Under the pieces are notes generated by a model. That model ran no database searches. It was not told the origin of the DNA and saw only the letters and a program-made list of their open reading frames with translations. Shown in pieces: positions 15,819-25,302 of a stretch of DNA of 64,000 nt. The number at the start of each line of letters is the position of its first letter. Position 1 is the stretch's first letter. The position numbers were made by a program, and so were the translations under genes. This DNA comes from Tenacibaculum sp. 190524A02b (GTDB lineage Bacteria > Bacteroidota > Bacteroidia > Flavobacteriales > Flavobacteriaceae): positions 806,001 to 870,000 of the forward strand of contig NZ_OZ038525.1 in NCBI RefSeq assembly GCF_964036645.1, in the 5' to 3' direction.

Positions 15819-16892
15819 ATGGCAAAAAAAAGTAAGAAAATTCTGGTTGATTTAGAACGAATGCGTTATCCTAACTCGGGACTATCTAATGTATGTGAAG
15901 CTTTAGTAAAGGGTTTTGAAAAATTAGGTTTTATTGATAGTCTTAGTTTTTATGGGGAAGAAACTATCATTTCTAATTTAAAAATCAAGAATAAGGAGTT
16001 TTGGAAGCCTTGGAACAGGATATTTAACCCAGTAGTTAAAAAGTATGATTTTGTACATATTACACATCAAGTAAGTTCTTATTTTCCTAATTGTAAAAAG
16101 CCTAAAATAGTAACATTACATGATCTTAATTTTTTACATGAAGGAAAGTCAAAGAAAAAAATAGCTAAAGAGATAAAGAGAATTAATAAGAGTCTAAAAA
16201 ATACTAAATACTTAATTTGTATTTCAGAGTTTACAAAACAAGATTTTTTAAATAATAAAGCTTTATTCAAGTATCCTAAAGATATGTGTATTGAAGTGAT
16301 TCATAATGGATTAATATTTGAAGATTTTGAAACAGACTATAGTGAAAAATTAACTTTTTTAGAAGATAAGGAGTTTTTACTAAATATAGGGGTAATACAC
16401 CCTAAAAAGAACCAGTTAAGTTTATTAAGCTTATTAGTTGACAACCCTGATATATACTTAGTACTAGTTTTTAGTAATAAAAAAGCAGACTACGAATCGT
16501 TGATTATTAAAAAGTCTAAAGAATTAGGAATATATAACAGAATTTTATTTTTTGAAAATATAGAAGAAAAGCAAAAAATACATTTATTGAAAAATTGTAA
16601 GGCATTAGTTCATCCTTCTAAAGCTGAGGGGTTTGGGATTCCACCAATTGAAGCAATGTATTTTGAAAAACCAGTATTTGTTAGTAATTTAACAAGCTTA
16701 CCAGAAATAGCAGGTAAAGAGGCATACTACTGGAAATCTTTTGACTCTAAATCTATGAGCAAAGTATTTAAGGAAGGAATCAAGGATTACGATAATGATA
16801 GTCAAAAAAGGCAACGACTAAAAAAATGGGCATTGAAATATGATTATCTAGAAATGGCAAGAAAGTATATTGAATTATATAAAAAAATATAA
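15819..16892 (+). CDS. Family 4 glycosyltransferase, 357 aa
   Basis: GT-B fold related to the gene at 13538. The N-terminus has ILVDLERMRYPNSGLSNVCEAL, then KIVTLHDLNFLHEGKSKKK, YLICISEFTKQDFLNN, LNIGVIHPKKNQLSLL, and the donor motif VHPSKAEGFGIPPIEAMYFE. It acts on a membrane-linked glycan at the cytoplasmic face by family. The divergent promoter is shared with the minus-strand gene before it. Confidence 0.85.
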   Translation: MAKKSKKILVDLERMRYPNSGLSNVCEALVKGFEKLGFIDSLSFYGEETIISNLKIKNKEFWKPWNRIFNPVVKKYDFVHITHQVSSYFPNCKKPKIVTLHDLNFLHEGKSKKKIAKEIKRINKSLKNTKYLICISEFTKQDFLNNKALFKYPKDMCIEVIHNGLIFEDFETDYSEKLTFLEDKEFLLNIGVIHPKKNQLSLLSLLVDNPDIYLVLVFSNKKADYESLIIKKSKELGIYNRILFFENIEEKQKIHLLKNCKALVHPSKAEGFGIPPIEAMYFEKPVFVSNLTSLPEIAGKEAYYWKSFDSKSMSKVFKEGIKDYDNDSQKRQRLKKWALKYDYLEMARKYIELYKKI

Positions 16893-16989
16893 AGCTATAA
16901 ACTTCCATTTAATAGTATTTTGTTTTTAGGAAAGAAGAGATAAACAAGTATGAAAGCGAGTTATAACACATGAAAATTAAATAATTTAC

Positions 16990-17397
16990 GTGCTACATAA
17001 AAAAATAGAATTTAAACTTTTTTCAGACGGAAGAGGTGATTTAGTACCAATAGAAATTGGAAGTGATGAATATGATATACCATTTGAAGTAAAAAGATGT
17101 TATTTTATATCAGTACCAACTAATGACAATGGAGCAATAAGAGGAAAGCATGCGCATAAAAACTTAAAGCAAGTAATTATTTGTTTAAATGGTAGCTTTG
17201 TTTTAAGGTTAGTAGGTACTAATGGAAAAGAAGAAAAAATAATGTTATCTAAAAAAGATGAAGGGATTTATATAGAAAACTTAGTTTGGAGAGAATTGAT
17301 GGATTTTTCTGAAAACTGTGTGATACTTGTATTAGCAAGTGAACATTATGATGCTGAAGATTATATTACTGACTTTGATGAGTTTTTAAAACTGTAA
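16990..17397 (+). CDS. fdtA: FdtA/WxcM-like sugar 3,4-ketoisomerase (cupin)
   Basis: 135 aa, a single cupin. FKLFSDGRGDLVPIE, PFEVKRCYFISVPTNDNGAIRGKHAH (Arg, Gly and His of the active site) and LKQVIICLNGSF match FdtA/QdtA enzymes. These turn dTDP-4-keto-6-deoxyglucose into the 3-keto isomer on the way to dTDP-Fuc3NAc or Qui3NAc. No ATG precedes the conserved region, so GTG at 16990 is used. The matching aminotransferase and acetyltransferase lie at 19663 and 19153. Whether the product has galacto or gluco configuration is not decidable. Confidence 0.82.
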   Translation: MLHKKIEFKLFSDGRGDLVPIEIGSDEYDIPFEVKRCYFISVPTNDNGAIRGKHAHKNLKQVIICLNGSFVLRLVGTNGKEEKIMLSKKDEGIYIENLVWRELMDFSENCVILVLASEHYDAEDYITDFDEFLKL

Positions 17398-17402
17398 GTG
17401 TT

Positions 17403-18224
17403 ATGGAAACTAACCCTAAAGTTTCAGTATTAATCCCTCATTATAATGGAGCAGAATATATTGAGGAAACAATAAAATCTGTCATTAACCAAACATATTC
17501 TGACTTTATAGAGCTTATTGTTGTTGATGATTGCTCTCCAAATAAAGAAAGTTTAAAGTTTCTTAAATTTCTTAAAACTAAATATGAATTTACTTTATTA
17601 GAACATGAAGAAAATTCAGGTGCAGCAAGAGCATTTCATACAGGAGCTAAACATGCATCTGGAGACTTGATAGCTTTTTTAGGACAAGATGATTTATTTA
17701 AACTAGATAAAATAGAAAAACAGGTTAATTATTTAAAAAAGAATAGTTTATGTGTAGCATGTTATTCTGGTTTTGAACTTTATGAAGAGAGGTTAGAAAC
17801 ATACAGCCCTTTTATAACTACAGAAACAATTAACGCTATTAAGGAAAAGACTATTTTTCCAAGTCTTTATATTAAAAATAACTTTTGTTTTACTTTACAA
17901 GGGTTATTAGTTAAAAAAGAAATTGTTAGCCAATTTTTTTTACCAATATGGAATAAACTATTATTAGATGATTGGCCTATACATATTAAATTATTTAATG
18001 AAAAAAATGAGCAAATAGGTTTTTTAGATGAAGTATTGTTCACATATAGAGTACATGATAGTAATCTTTCTAAACAAAAAATCAGAACTTTTGCAATGGT
18101 ATCAGATGTTATAGCCAATATGTGTCCCCAAAAATATCAAGAAGAAGCTATGAAGTATCACATTAAACATTTAGGTTTGAATCAAAAAGAAAAGAAATTT
18201 AAAAATTTTTTTAAATGGAAATAA
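17403..18224 (+). CDS. Family 2 glycosyltransferase, 273 aa
   Basis: GT-A fold with VSVLIPHYNGAEYIEETIKS, LIVVDDCSPN, the SGAARAFHTGAKHASGD loop and a DxD-like site FLGQDDLF. DDWPIHIKLFNE and FTYRVHDSNLS are typical of the C-half. 5 bp after fdtA, and it overlaps the next gene by 10 bp, so it belongs to the fdtA operon. Confidence 0.85.
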   Translation: METNPKVSVLIPHYNGAEYIEETIKSVINQTYSDFIELIVVDDCSPNKESLKFLKFLKTKYEFTLLEHEENSGAARAFHTGAKHASGDLIAFLGQDDLFKLDKIEKQVNYLKKNSLCVACYSGFELYEERLETYSPFITTETINAIKEKTIFPSLYIKNNFCFTLQGLLVKKEIVSQFFLPIWNKLLLDDWPIHIKLFNEKNEQIGFLDEVLFTYRVHDSNLSKQKIRTFAMVSDVIANMCPQKYQEEAMKYHIKHLGLNQKEKKFKNFFKWK

Positions 18225-19156
18225 TACCTGTTTTTTTCTCCTTTGATAATGGTTATGTACCTCAAGCAGCTGTGACATTTGAGAGTTTATTAACAAACAG
18301 AAAAAATAAAATTTTTTATGAATTAAAGGTGCTTTATACAGAGATATCTGAAAATAATCAATTAGTGTTAAAAGAACTTGTAGATAAACACCCAAATACT
18401 TCGTTAGATTTTATTTTACTAGAAAAGAGTTTATTAAACTTAAGTTTTGATAATACAAATTTTTCAACAGGTCACTTAGGAACTGTTTTTACAGTTGATA
18501 CGCTTTTTAGATGTATACCAGATTTAATTCCTGAGTTAAATAAGTATGAAAAAATTATTTATTCCGACGTTGATATTGTAATAGTAGATGATATTTCAGA
18601 GTTAAATAAGATAACATTTACTAATGAATATTTAGCAGGTGTAAAAATTCCTAGTTTTTTAGAGCATGAGATAAAACATTTACCTGAAAAATTTAAAGGA
18701 AAATATTTTGCTGGTGGGTTATGGGTAATGAATTTAAAAAAAATGAGAGAAGATAAAATAGGAGAAAAGGCAATTGCCTTAATGAAGAATCCTCCATTTA
18801 AGCTTTTATGGAATGATCAAGACGTGATGAATTTAGTCTGTGATACCAATGTTTTATATTTGCCTTATAAGTACATTTCAATACCCGATTGGTTACCAAT
18901 GCTTAAAAAGATAAAGTTTAAAGATAAATATTATCCTAATAAGGAACTATATGACTGCATGTATTCACCTAAAATTGTTCATTATGCAGGAAAAAAACCA
19001 TGGAAAGATGTAAGTGTTTTAAAAGCTGATTTATGGTTTGACTGGTTAGATAAAACACCCTTTTCTAATTTATTTGATGATAAAAAAAATGAGCTAAAAG
19101 AAAAAAGTAAAGTTAATGTTTTTAATAAGTTATTAAAAAAGTTAAGAAAGTTATGA
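18215..19156 (+). CDS. Family 8 glycosyltransferase, 313 aa
   Basis: A retaining GT-A enzyme of the LPS glucosyl/galactosyltransferase type (WaaJ/RfaJ-like). It has [23 protein letters not shown], the DxD motif [42 protein letters not shown] and [12 protein letters not shown], all standard GT8 landmarks. It overlaps its neighbours by 10 and 4 bp within the fdt operon. Confidence 0.88.
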   Translation: MEIIPVFFSFDNGYVPQAAVTFESLLTNRKNKIFYELKVLYTEISENNQLVLKELVDKHPNTSLDFILLEKSLLNLSFDNTNFSTGHLGTVFTVDTLFRCIPDLIPELNKYEKIIYSDVDIVIVDDISELNKITFTNEYLAGVKIPSFLEHEIKHLPEKFKGKYFAGGLWVMNLKKMREDKIGEKAIALMKNPPFKLLWNDQDVMNLVCDTNVLYLPYKYISIPDWLPMLKKIKFKDKYYPNKELYDCMYSPKIVHYAGKKPWKDVSVLKADLWFDWLDKTPFSNLFDDKKNELKEKSKVNVFNKLLKKLRKL

Positions 19157-19608
19157 TTCATAAAACGTCAGAAGTAGCATCTAAAAATATAGGTAAAAAA
19201 ACAAACATATGGCAATATTGTGTTGTGTTAGAAGAAGCTGCTATAGGAGACAATTGTAATATTTGTTCTCATTGCTTTATAGAAAATAAAGTAAAAATAG
19301 GAAACAATGTAACAATTAAGAGTGGTGTTCAAATTTGGGACGGAATAACTATAGAAGATGATGTATTCATAGGAGGAAATGTTAGTTTTACAAATGATAG
19401 GTACCCAGAATCTAAAAATGCATCTTTTGTATTAGAAAAAACTATTATAAGAAAAGGTGCTGTAATTGGTGCAGGATCTACAATTCTCCCAGGTATAGAA
19501 ATAGGAGCAGGTGCAATGATAGGAGCAGGTAGCGTTTTAACAAAAAATGTAGGTATTAATGAGGTATGGTATGGAAATCCAGCTGAGTTTAAAGGATACA
19601 ATAGTTAA
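19153..19608 (+). CDS. Hexapeptide-repeat acyltransferase (FdtC/WbbJ-like)
   Basis: 151 aa, a left-handed beta-helix. Repeats include [64 protein letters not shown] and [20 protein letters not shown]. The FTNDRYP and final YGNPAEF motifs fit dTDP-3-amino-sugar N-acetyltransferases such as FdtC/QdtC. With fdtA and the aminotransferase next to it, the predicted job is acetyl-CoA-dependent N-acetylation to dTDP-3-acetamido-3,6-dideoxyhexose. The preceding gene overlaps by 4 bp. Confidence 0.8.
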   Translation: MIHKTSEVASKNIGKKTNIWQYCVVLEEAAIGDNCNICSHCFIENKVKIGNNVTIKSGVQIWDGITIEDDVFIGGNVSFTNDRYPESKNASFVLEKTIIRKGAVIGAGSTILPGIEIGAGAMIGAGSVLTKNVGINEVWYGNPAEFKGYNS

Positions 19609-19662
19609 AAAGATACGAATGTAACTAAAAATTTAATTTGTAATAATTATAAAAAGTAAAAA

Positions 19663-20760
19663 ATGATTCCTTTTTTAGATTTAAAAAAAATTAATCAACA
19701 GTATAAAGAAGAATTAAAAGAAGCTTGTAGCAGAGTTATAGATAAGGGTTGGTATATTCATGGAGAAGAATGTAAGTCTTTTGAGGAAGAATTTGCAAAT
19801 TATTGTGGAGTTAAACATGCCATAGGAGTAGCTAATGGATTAGATGCACTGATATTAATATTAAATGCATATATCGAGTTAGGAGTTTTAAAAGAAGGAG
19901 ATGAAATTATAGTGCCAGCTAATACTTTTATAGCTTCTGTTCTAGCTATTTCAAAAAACAAGCTAAAACCAGTTTTTGTAGAGCCTTCAGAAGATTATTT
20001 AATAGAAGCTGATAAAATTAAAAAACATATAACTATTAGAACCAAAGCTATAATGGTGGTTCATTTATATGGACAAGTTTGCGAAATGGATGAAATTAAT
20101 TTATTAGCAAAAGAGTATGGTTTAAAGATAATTGAAGATGCGGCTCAATCACATGGTGCTATTTATAAAGATAAAAAATGCGGAAGTTTAAGTGATGCTT
20201 GTGGGTTTAGTTTTTATCCAGGTAAGAACCTTGGGGCATTAGGAGATGGAGGTATGGTAACAACTAATAATTCAATTTTAGCCAAGACAATAAGAACATT
20301 GGCAAACTATGGACAATTAGAGAAGTATAAAAATGAATTTAAAGGGGTAAACAGCAGACTAGATGAAATTCAAGCAGCAATGCTTAGAATAAAGTTAAAA
20401 TATTTGAACAAAGAAATAGAAAAAAGAAGAAAAATAGCTAATTATTACTTATTGAATATCACGAATCAAAATATTGTATTGCCAGTATTAAAAAGTCAAG
20501 AAAATCATGTATGGCATCTTTTTGTGATAAGAACAGCTAAGAGAGATGAACTAGCTGAATATTTAAAAATGAATGGTGTACAAACTTTAATTCATTACCC
20601 AATACCACCACATCTACAAAAAGCATATATAGAGTTTAAGGATTCAAGTTTTCCTATTACAGAAGGAATCCATAAGGAAGTACTTTCATTGCCAATTTCA
20701 CCAGTATTATCTATAGATGAAGTTTCAGAAGTAGTAAAATTAATTAATGAATGGAAGTAG
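19663..20760 (+). CDS. DegT/DnrJ/EryC1-type aminotransferase (FdtB-like)
   Basis: A PLP sugar aminotransferase, 365 aa. It has [58 protein letters not shown] and the PLP lysine in [28 protein letters not shown] and [14 protein letters not shown] are also family motifs. In this setting it should convert the 3-keto sugar made by FdtA to the 3-amino sugar, as FdtB or QdtB does. It overlaps the next gene by 10 bp. Confidence 0.86.
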   Translation: MIPFLDLKKINQQYKEELKEACSRVIDKGWYIHGEECKSFEEEFANYCGVKHAIGVANGLDALILILNAYIELGVLKEGDEIIVPANTFIASVLAISKNKLKPVFVEPSEDYLIEADKIKKHITIRTKAIMVVHLYGQVCEMDEINLLAKEYGLKIIEDAAQSHGAIYKDKKCGSLSDACGFSFYPGKNLGALGDGGMVTTNNSILAKTIRTLANYGQLEKYKNEFKGVNSRLDEIQAAMLRIKLKYLNKEIEKRRKIANYYLLNITNQNIVLPVLKSQENHVWHLFVIRTAKRDELAEYLKMNGVQTLIHYPIPPHLQKAYIEFKDSSFPITEGIHKEVLSLPISPVLSIDEVSEVVKLINEWK

Positions 20761-22298
20761 CTTTTTCAATAAAAAAAAATAGAGAAGATTTAAAAAAAAT
20801 AGAAGAAAAATTTAAAGATAATCCCTCCTTAGATTTAGCTGAAAGATTAGTAAACTTATTAATGTCAGGAATATTTGGAGAATATTATAATGAAAATCTA
20901 GAATCTTTTTTTGTAAATTATGCAGATAGAAATAAAAAATTAAGAGAAGATTTTAAAATATTTCAGCCTAAAAAAAATAAATACCTTCATGTTGCTTCGC
21001 AAGTATATTTACATGGAGGACATACAAGGATACTTGAAAGATGGATAGATGCAAGTAATGATACTTCTGAAGAGCATACCGTTATATTATTAAATCAAAC
21101 TAATAAAGGAGAAATACCAGATAAATTAAAAGAGGTTGTGGCTTTTAAAAAAGGAAGCTTAATTATTTTAGATCCATCAAAAAATATAATCCAAAAAGCA
21201 AATGAATTGAGAGATAAAGCATTTGAATTTGGAACAATTATTTTGCATCATCACCCACAAGATCCAATACCGCTCATGGCATTTGGAGTAGAAGAATTCA
21301 AACGTCCAATAATTTGTTTTAATCATTCAGGGCACACTTTCTGGTTAGGTAGAAATGTAGTTGATCACTGTATTGACATTGAAAAAAATCAAAATACTTG
21401 TACAATTGAGAAAAGAAGAATTGAAAATACAACTCTAATAAATATGCCAGTTGACGAGGTTAATAAGTCAAACACTAAAGAAGAAACTAAAAACATTAGA
21501 GTAGAGTTAGGAGTTGATAAAGATGCGTTAATTATTTCCACAATGGCTAGTATGTACAAGTTTATGCCAATTCAAGGGATAAGTTTTACAGATACCATAG
21601 CAAAAATTTTAGATAATAATTCTCGAGCTATTTTTTTAGGTATAGGAGTAACTAATACAAATGAAGAATGGAATAAATTGATTAATACTTATGAGAATAG
21701 GGTGTTTTTATTGGGTGCTATTCCTCACGATAAAATCTCAAGATATTTAATAGAAACAGACTTGTATATTGATTCCTTTCCATACAATTCATGGGTTTCT
21801 TTAATTGATGCAATTTCTATAGGAAAATTACCAGTTTTAGTGTTAAAAACACCAGTTGGATATCCTAATTTTCTTGAAGGAACAAAATCAGTGTGCAACT
21901 CTCCAAAGGAGCTTGTGGAAAAAGCATTTATATTATTAGACTCAAAACCTGAAAGGGAAGATTTGTTTAAAGAAGTCTATCAAATTTTTCAGAATAAATG
22001 TTCAAAAGAAGCTTTTTATGAAAAAATTAAAAAAATTTACTCTAAACTTGAGTATCAGGAAAAGAAATTAATGAAACCTAAAGAGGAAATTACAAATTTT
22101 GATGCTTATAACTTTTTATTTAGATCATCATCGGTTATCAAAATAAAGGAAAAAGGAATAAAAAATCTATTTCAGATAAAAAAGTATCAAGAAGCTTTAT
22201 ATATAAAAAAAGTTTTTTTCCTTTTCGGTGTTAAGGTATTTGAAATTAGAAAAAGTGAACTTAAAGAATTAGCCAAGGATTATAATGTTCTTTTATAA
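20751..22298 (+). CDS. Putative GT-B glycosyltransferase, 515 aa
   Basis: The last gene of the fdt operon. Residues 75-110 hold [20 protein letters not shown]. Later come [11 protein letters not shown] and [11 protein letters not shown], then a C-domain with [47 protein letters not shown] and a donor-site-like [11 protein letters not shown]. This pattern is that of a GT-B transferase related to GT4/GT41-like proteins, but the family is not certain. The first 60 residues are charged and helical. Acceptor and donor unknown. Confidence 0.6.
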   Translation: MEVAFSIKKNREDLKKIEEKFKDNPSLDLAERLVNLLMSGIFGEYYNENLESFFVNYADRNKKLREDFKIFQPKKNKYLHVASQVYLHGGHTRILERWIDASNDTSEEHTVILLNQTNKGEIPDKLKEVVAFKKGSLIILDPSKNIIQKANELRDKAFEFGTIILHHHPQDPIPLMAFGVEEFKRPIICFNHSGHTFWLGRNVVDHCIDIEKNQNTCTIEKRRIENTTLINMPVDEVNKSNTKEETKNIRVELGVDKDALIISTMASMYKFMPIQGISFTDTIAKILDNNSRAIFLGIGVTNTNEEWNKLINTYENRVFLLGAIPHDKISRYLIETDLYIDSFPYNSWVSLIDAISIGKLPVLVLKTPVGYPNFLEGTKSVCNSPKELVEKAFILLDSKPEREDLFKEVYQIFQNKCSKEAFYEKIKKIYSKLEYQEKKLMKPKEEITNFDAYNFLFRSSSVIKIKEKGIKNLFQIKKYQEALYIKKVFFLFGVKVFEIRKSELKELAKDYNVLL

Positions 22299-22306
22299 AT
22301 GAATTT

Positions 22307-23548
22307 TTAATCATAAATTAAATACTTCTTTCTTATTTTTTTAAAAGTTCTCAAATCTTTTTTCCAAGATTTTTTAATTTGCTTTTCAGTAAGTCCATTT
22401 TCAATTTGTTGTTGAAGTTTTTGTGTTCCTGCTAGTTTTGTAAAAAATGGAGTAAAGAACTTTTTCTGTTTAGAATACTTTTTATGTGCTTGATAGAAAT
22501 CAATTAACCAGTATAAGTTTAACTCATTAAGTTGTTTTTCCTTCGTTAAATTATAACCGTAACATTCCTTAGTATTATGTTTAGGGTTTTTAGCACCTTC
22601 GTTAGGTTTTGGAGTGAACGAGTAAGAAAATCTTTTTAATCTTGTATATGGTGTTCCTATAACTTGAAATTGCTTGTTAGTTCCTCTACCAACAGAAATA
22701 TTAGTCCCTTCAAAAAAGCATAAACTAGGATATAAATTGATAGATTGAGCATTTGGAAGGTTAGGAGAAGGTTTAATAGGTAAATTGTAAAAAGTAGTAT
22801 GCGTATAATTTTTAATAGGGATAATAGTTAAATCACAGTGCTTTTTGTTTTTTAACCATTGCTCTCCGTTAATCATTTTTCCATATTCACCAATGGTCAT
22901 ACCGTAAACAACTGGAACAGGGTGCATTCCTATAAAACTAGTATGTTCAGGTTCTAAAATAGGACCATCAATAATATGTGCATTAGGGTTAGGTCTGTCT
23001 AAAACAATAACAGGAATTTTTGTTTCAGCACATGCTTCCATAACATAATGTAATGTAGAGATATAAGTATAAAATCTAGCGCCAACATCTTGAATGTCAA
23101 ATAAAATTACGTCAATACCTTTCAGTTGTTGTTGAGACGGTTTCTTATTTTTTCCATATAGAGATATAATTGGCAATTTAGTTTTAGTGTCAATACCATC
23201 AACTACAGTTTCTCCAGCATCTGCCTTACCTCTAAAACCATGTTCAGGTGCAAAAACTTTTACCACATTTGTTTTTTTTGAATTATGTAAAAAGTCAACA
23301 ATATGGGTAGTGGAACTTTTGGTAGTAATTACAGATGTTTGATTGGCTACAATAGCAATGTTTTTCCCTCTAAGTAATGGGAGATATTTTTCAGTTCTAT
23401 TAGCTGCAACTATAAGTTCTTTAGAATCCTGAATTAAAGGAAAATCTTTTTTTGATTTAGAAGAACTATGTTGTGCACAAGAAGTAAAAATAAATGTTAG
23501 TATATAAAACTTTGAGATAATTAAAAATGCACTAAATAAATTCTTCAT
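22307..23548 (-). CDS. DUF1343 / NamZ-like exo-beta-N-acetylmuramidase lipoprotein
   Basis: 413 aa from ATG at 23548. The signal ends in a lipobox FTSC. The DUF1343 landmarks are present: NIAIVANQTSVI, VFAPEHGFRGKADAGE, GIDVILFDIQDVGARFYTY, VIVLDRPNPN and VVYGMTIGEYGKMINGEQWL. NamZ of this family removes MurNAc from the non-reducing end of peptidoglycan fragments, so a role in murein recycling or scavenging is likely. The longer frame (to 23623) is not used, because residues 1-25 are not signal-like and the lipoprotein signal begins at MKNLFS. Confidence 0.85.
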   Translation of the reverse strand: MKNLFSAFLIISKFYILTFIFTSCAQHSSSKSKKDFPLIQDSKELIVAANRTEKYLPLLRGKNIAIVANQTSVITTKSSTTHIVDFLHNSKKTNVVKVFAPEHGFRGKADAGETVVDGIDTKTKLPIISLYGKNKKPSQQQLKGIDVILFDIQDVGARFYTYISTLHYVMEACAETKIPVIVLDRPNPNAHIIDGPILEPEHTSFIGMHPVPVVYGMTIGEYGKMINGEQWLKNKKHCDLTIIPIKNYTHTTFYNLPIKPSPNLPNAQSINLYPSLCFFEGTNISVGRGTNKQFQVIGTPYTRLKRFSYSFTPKPNEGAKNPKHNTKECYGYNLTKEKQLNELNLYWLIDFYQAHKKYSKQKKFFTPFFTKLAGTQKLQQQIENGLTEKQIKKSWKKDLRTFKKIRKKYLIYD

Positions 23549-23692
23549 TATTATAATTTTAAAAAAGGTAAATTTAGTGCATAAATTTCTTACAGCAATT
23601 AGAAAAAAGAAACTTCCTCCCATTCATTAGATGTTTTCCCATCAAATGTTGAGCAATGGTAAAAAAAAATAAGAAAAAAATCGATTTTTTAG

Positions 23693-23710
23693 TACGTATT
23701 TTAATACGTA
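23693..23710. promoter_or_regulatory. Perfect palindrome, operator candidate
   Basis: TACGTATT-TT-AATACGTA has 8-bp perfect arms and lies between the LuxR-type regulator (stop at 23730) and the namZ-like gene (start at 23548), upstream of the latter. It has no T run, so a protein-binding site is more likely than a terminator. Confidence 0.4.
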
Positions 23711-23729
23711 TATAAGTTACTTGGTTGTT

Positions 23730-24653
23730 TTATAGGTTTTTAAATTTTTTGCTGAATTCAATTCTATTTCCAACGTTGGCCTTCTTAAAAATGTTTGAAG
23801 CATGTTTTGAAACTGTTTTTTCAGTAATAAAAATGCAGTCAGCAATTTCCTTGTACTTATAATCTTGTAAAATAAAGCCAGCTATTTCCGTCTCTTTAGA
23901 AGTAAGATTTATTGTTTGAAACTTATTTTTAGTCTGTACTTCGTTTTTATATTCAATTAAGTTATTTAATAAATCATTATTAACTCTCTGAGTGTAAATT
24001 TGATCTTTAATATAAATAAACAACATTACAAAGTAACCAAGATTTACAACAGGCTGCTCTATGTATTGATAATCGCCAATAGAAATCAAAATAGGTAACA
24101 TTAAAATAGAAATGACACCAAAATTTGCAGCTATTATTTTTGACTTATAATATTGCTGCGTAGAAGTTTTCGCTTGAGTAATGTATAATGTAAATAATTG
24201 CCTTATAGTAACTATTGAAAAGAAAATAGAAATAATTAAAGGGATAGTAATAAATAACTTTCTGGCAAAATTTAAACCATTACCAAAAACTAAGGGGATT
24301 ATAAACAATAGAATAAAAGTACCAGTTAAGTAATAGGCAATAGATTTTAAAGAAAGATACTTTTTTGGATTTATATGAAACTCTGAATATAAATAATACA
24401 CAAAGTAAATAACGTATAAAATACCAACTAAATAGGCTATAATGTATTGTAAAATAATAGGAACATCTATATTTTCATCAGGAAAAAGACCAGAGAAAAG
24501 GTTGTAAAGAATAATGTATATAGTTAAAAATATAAATTTCCTTTTATGCTTTTTACTTTTATCATACAGGTAATTAATATATAGGAAAGGTAAAATAATA
24601 ACTTGTAAAACTAGAATAATAAAAGTAATCCAGTGTACTTGACTTCCAAACAT
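23730..24653 (-). CDS. Seven-TM membrane regulator with LuxR-type HTH, 307 aa
   Basis: Seven hydrophobic helices fill residues 9-216. After a linker (about 217-240) comes a LuxR/GerE helix-turn-helix: LTSKETEIAGFILQDYKYK, EIADCIFITEKTVSKHASNI, then FKKANVGNRIEF. It should be a membrane-embedded one-component transcription regulator sensing an unknown signal. The gene following in the opposite direction of reading, GNAT at 24655, ends 1 bp from its start, so the GNAT gene is upstream in the same transcript. Confidence 0.85.
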   Translation of the reverse strand: MFGSQVHWITFIILVLQVIILPFLYINYLYDKSKKHKRKFIFLTIYIILYNLFSGLFPDENIDVPIILQYIIAYLVGILYVIYFVYYLYSEFHINPKKYLSLKSIAYYLTGTFILLFIIPLVFGNGLNFARKLFITIPLIISIFFSIVTIRQLFTLYITQAKTSTQQYYKSKIIAANFGVISILMLPILISIGDYQYIEQPVVNLGYFVMLFIYIKDQIYTQRVNNDLLNNLIEYKNEVQTKNKFQTINLTSKETEIAGFILQDYKYKEIADCIFITEKTVSKHASNIFKKANVGNRIEFSKKFKNL

Positions 24654-24654
24654 T

Positions 24655-25224
24655 TTAATCCTTTTTAAAAATGTATAATGCGTAGTTTAAATCTAGCTTA
24701 TCTATTATTTTATAACCTAAGCTTTTATAAAAAGGAATATTTCTTTCCGTAGATGTTTCTAATAAAATAGGTAACTTTTTGTTCTTTGAAAAAGTATAGA
24801 TTTCTTTCATTAGTTTCGAACCTAATCCTTTATTTTGAAAGTCAGGATATACCCCAACATACCATAAGTGTATAAAAGGTACTTTAGGGTGTAAACCTTT
24901 TAATTGAGATTCTCTACTCAACACTTTTTTTACATTTTTTATGCCAATAACTCCAAAAACTAATTTAAGATCCCAAAAAAATGAAGCTAATGTTGTTTTT
25001 TTCTTATAAGGATATAACAATATAGAACAACTTTTTCCACAATCAGATATAAAAACTTCACCAAAAGTTAAGCCCATAAAGAATGAGTATTCCATTAGTT
25101 TTTTTATTCTTTTCAAGCGTTTAGAATCTTGTTGTACTACAAAGTTTATAGATTTATTAGTGTCAAATGATTTAGAAAGTATATCAATAACCAAATCTTT
25201 ATCTTTCTCTGAGGCTTTTCTCAT
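24655..25224 (-). CDS. GNAT-family N-acetyltransferase, 189 aa
   Basis: Acetyl-CoA binding motif GVYPDFQNKGLGSKLMKEI (the Q/RxxGxG/A type) with the preceding strand HLWYV and the later NIPFYKSLGYKIIDKL. These are the standard GNAT A and B motifs. The substrate is unknown. It is translationally close to the LuxR-type gene (1-bp gap), suggesting one transcript. Confidence 0.85.
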   Translation of the reverse strand: MRKASEKDKDLVIDILSKSFDTNKSINFVVQQDSKRLKRIKKLMEYSFFMGLTFGEVFISDCGKSCSILLYPYKKKTTLASFFWDLKLVFGVIGIKNVKKVLSRESQLKGLHPKVPFIHLWYVGVYPDFQNKGLGSKLMKEIYTFSKNKKLPILLETSTERNIPFYKSLGYKIIDKLDLNYALYIFKKD

Positions 25225-25272
25225 GTTAGTTTTTAAATATCAGTTTTAATCAAATCTTCAAAAATTATTAAG

Positions 25273-25280
25273 TACTTTTG
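25273..25280 (+). promoter_or_regulatory. -7 element for the permease gene
   Basis: TACTTTTG lies 23 bp before the TTG start at 25303, supporting TTG as the real initiator. Confidence 0.5.
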
Positions 25281-25302
25281 AAACACTTAAAAATAAAAAT
25301 CT

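Noticed and set aside
22307..23623. Longer start of the NamZ-like protein at 23623
   Set aside because: The lipoprotein signal begins at MKNLFS (23548); the extension has no signal-like order.
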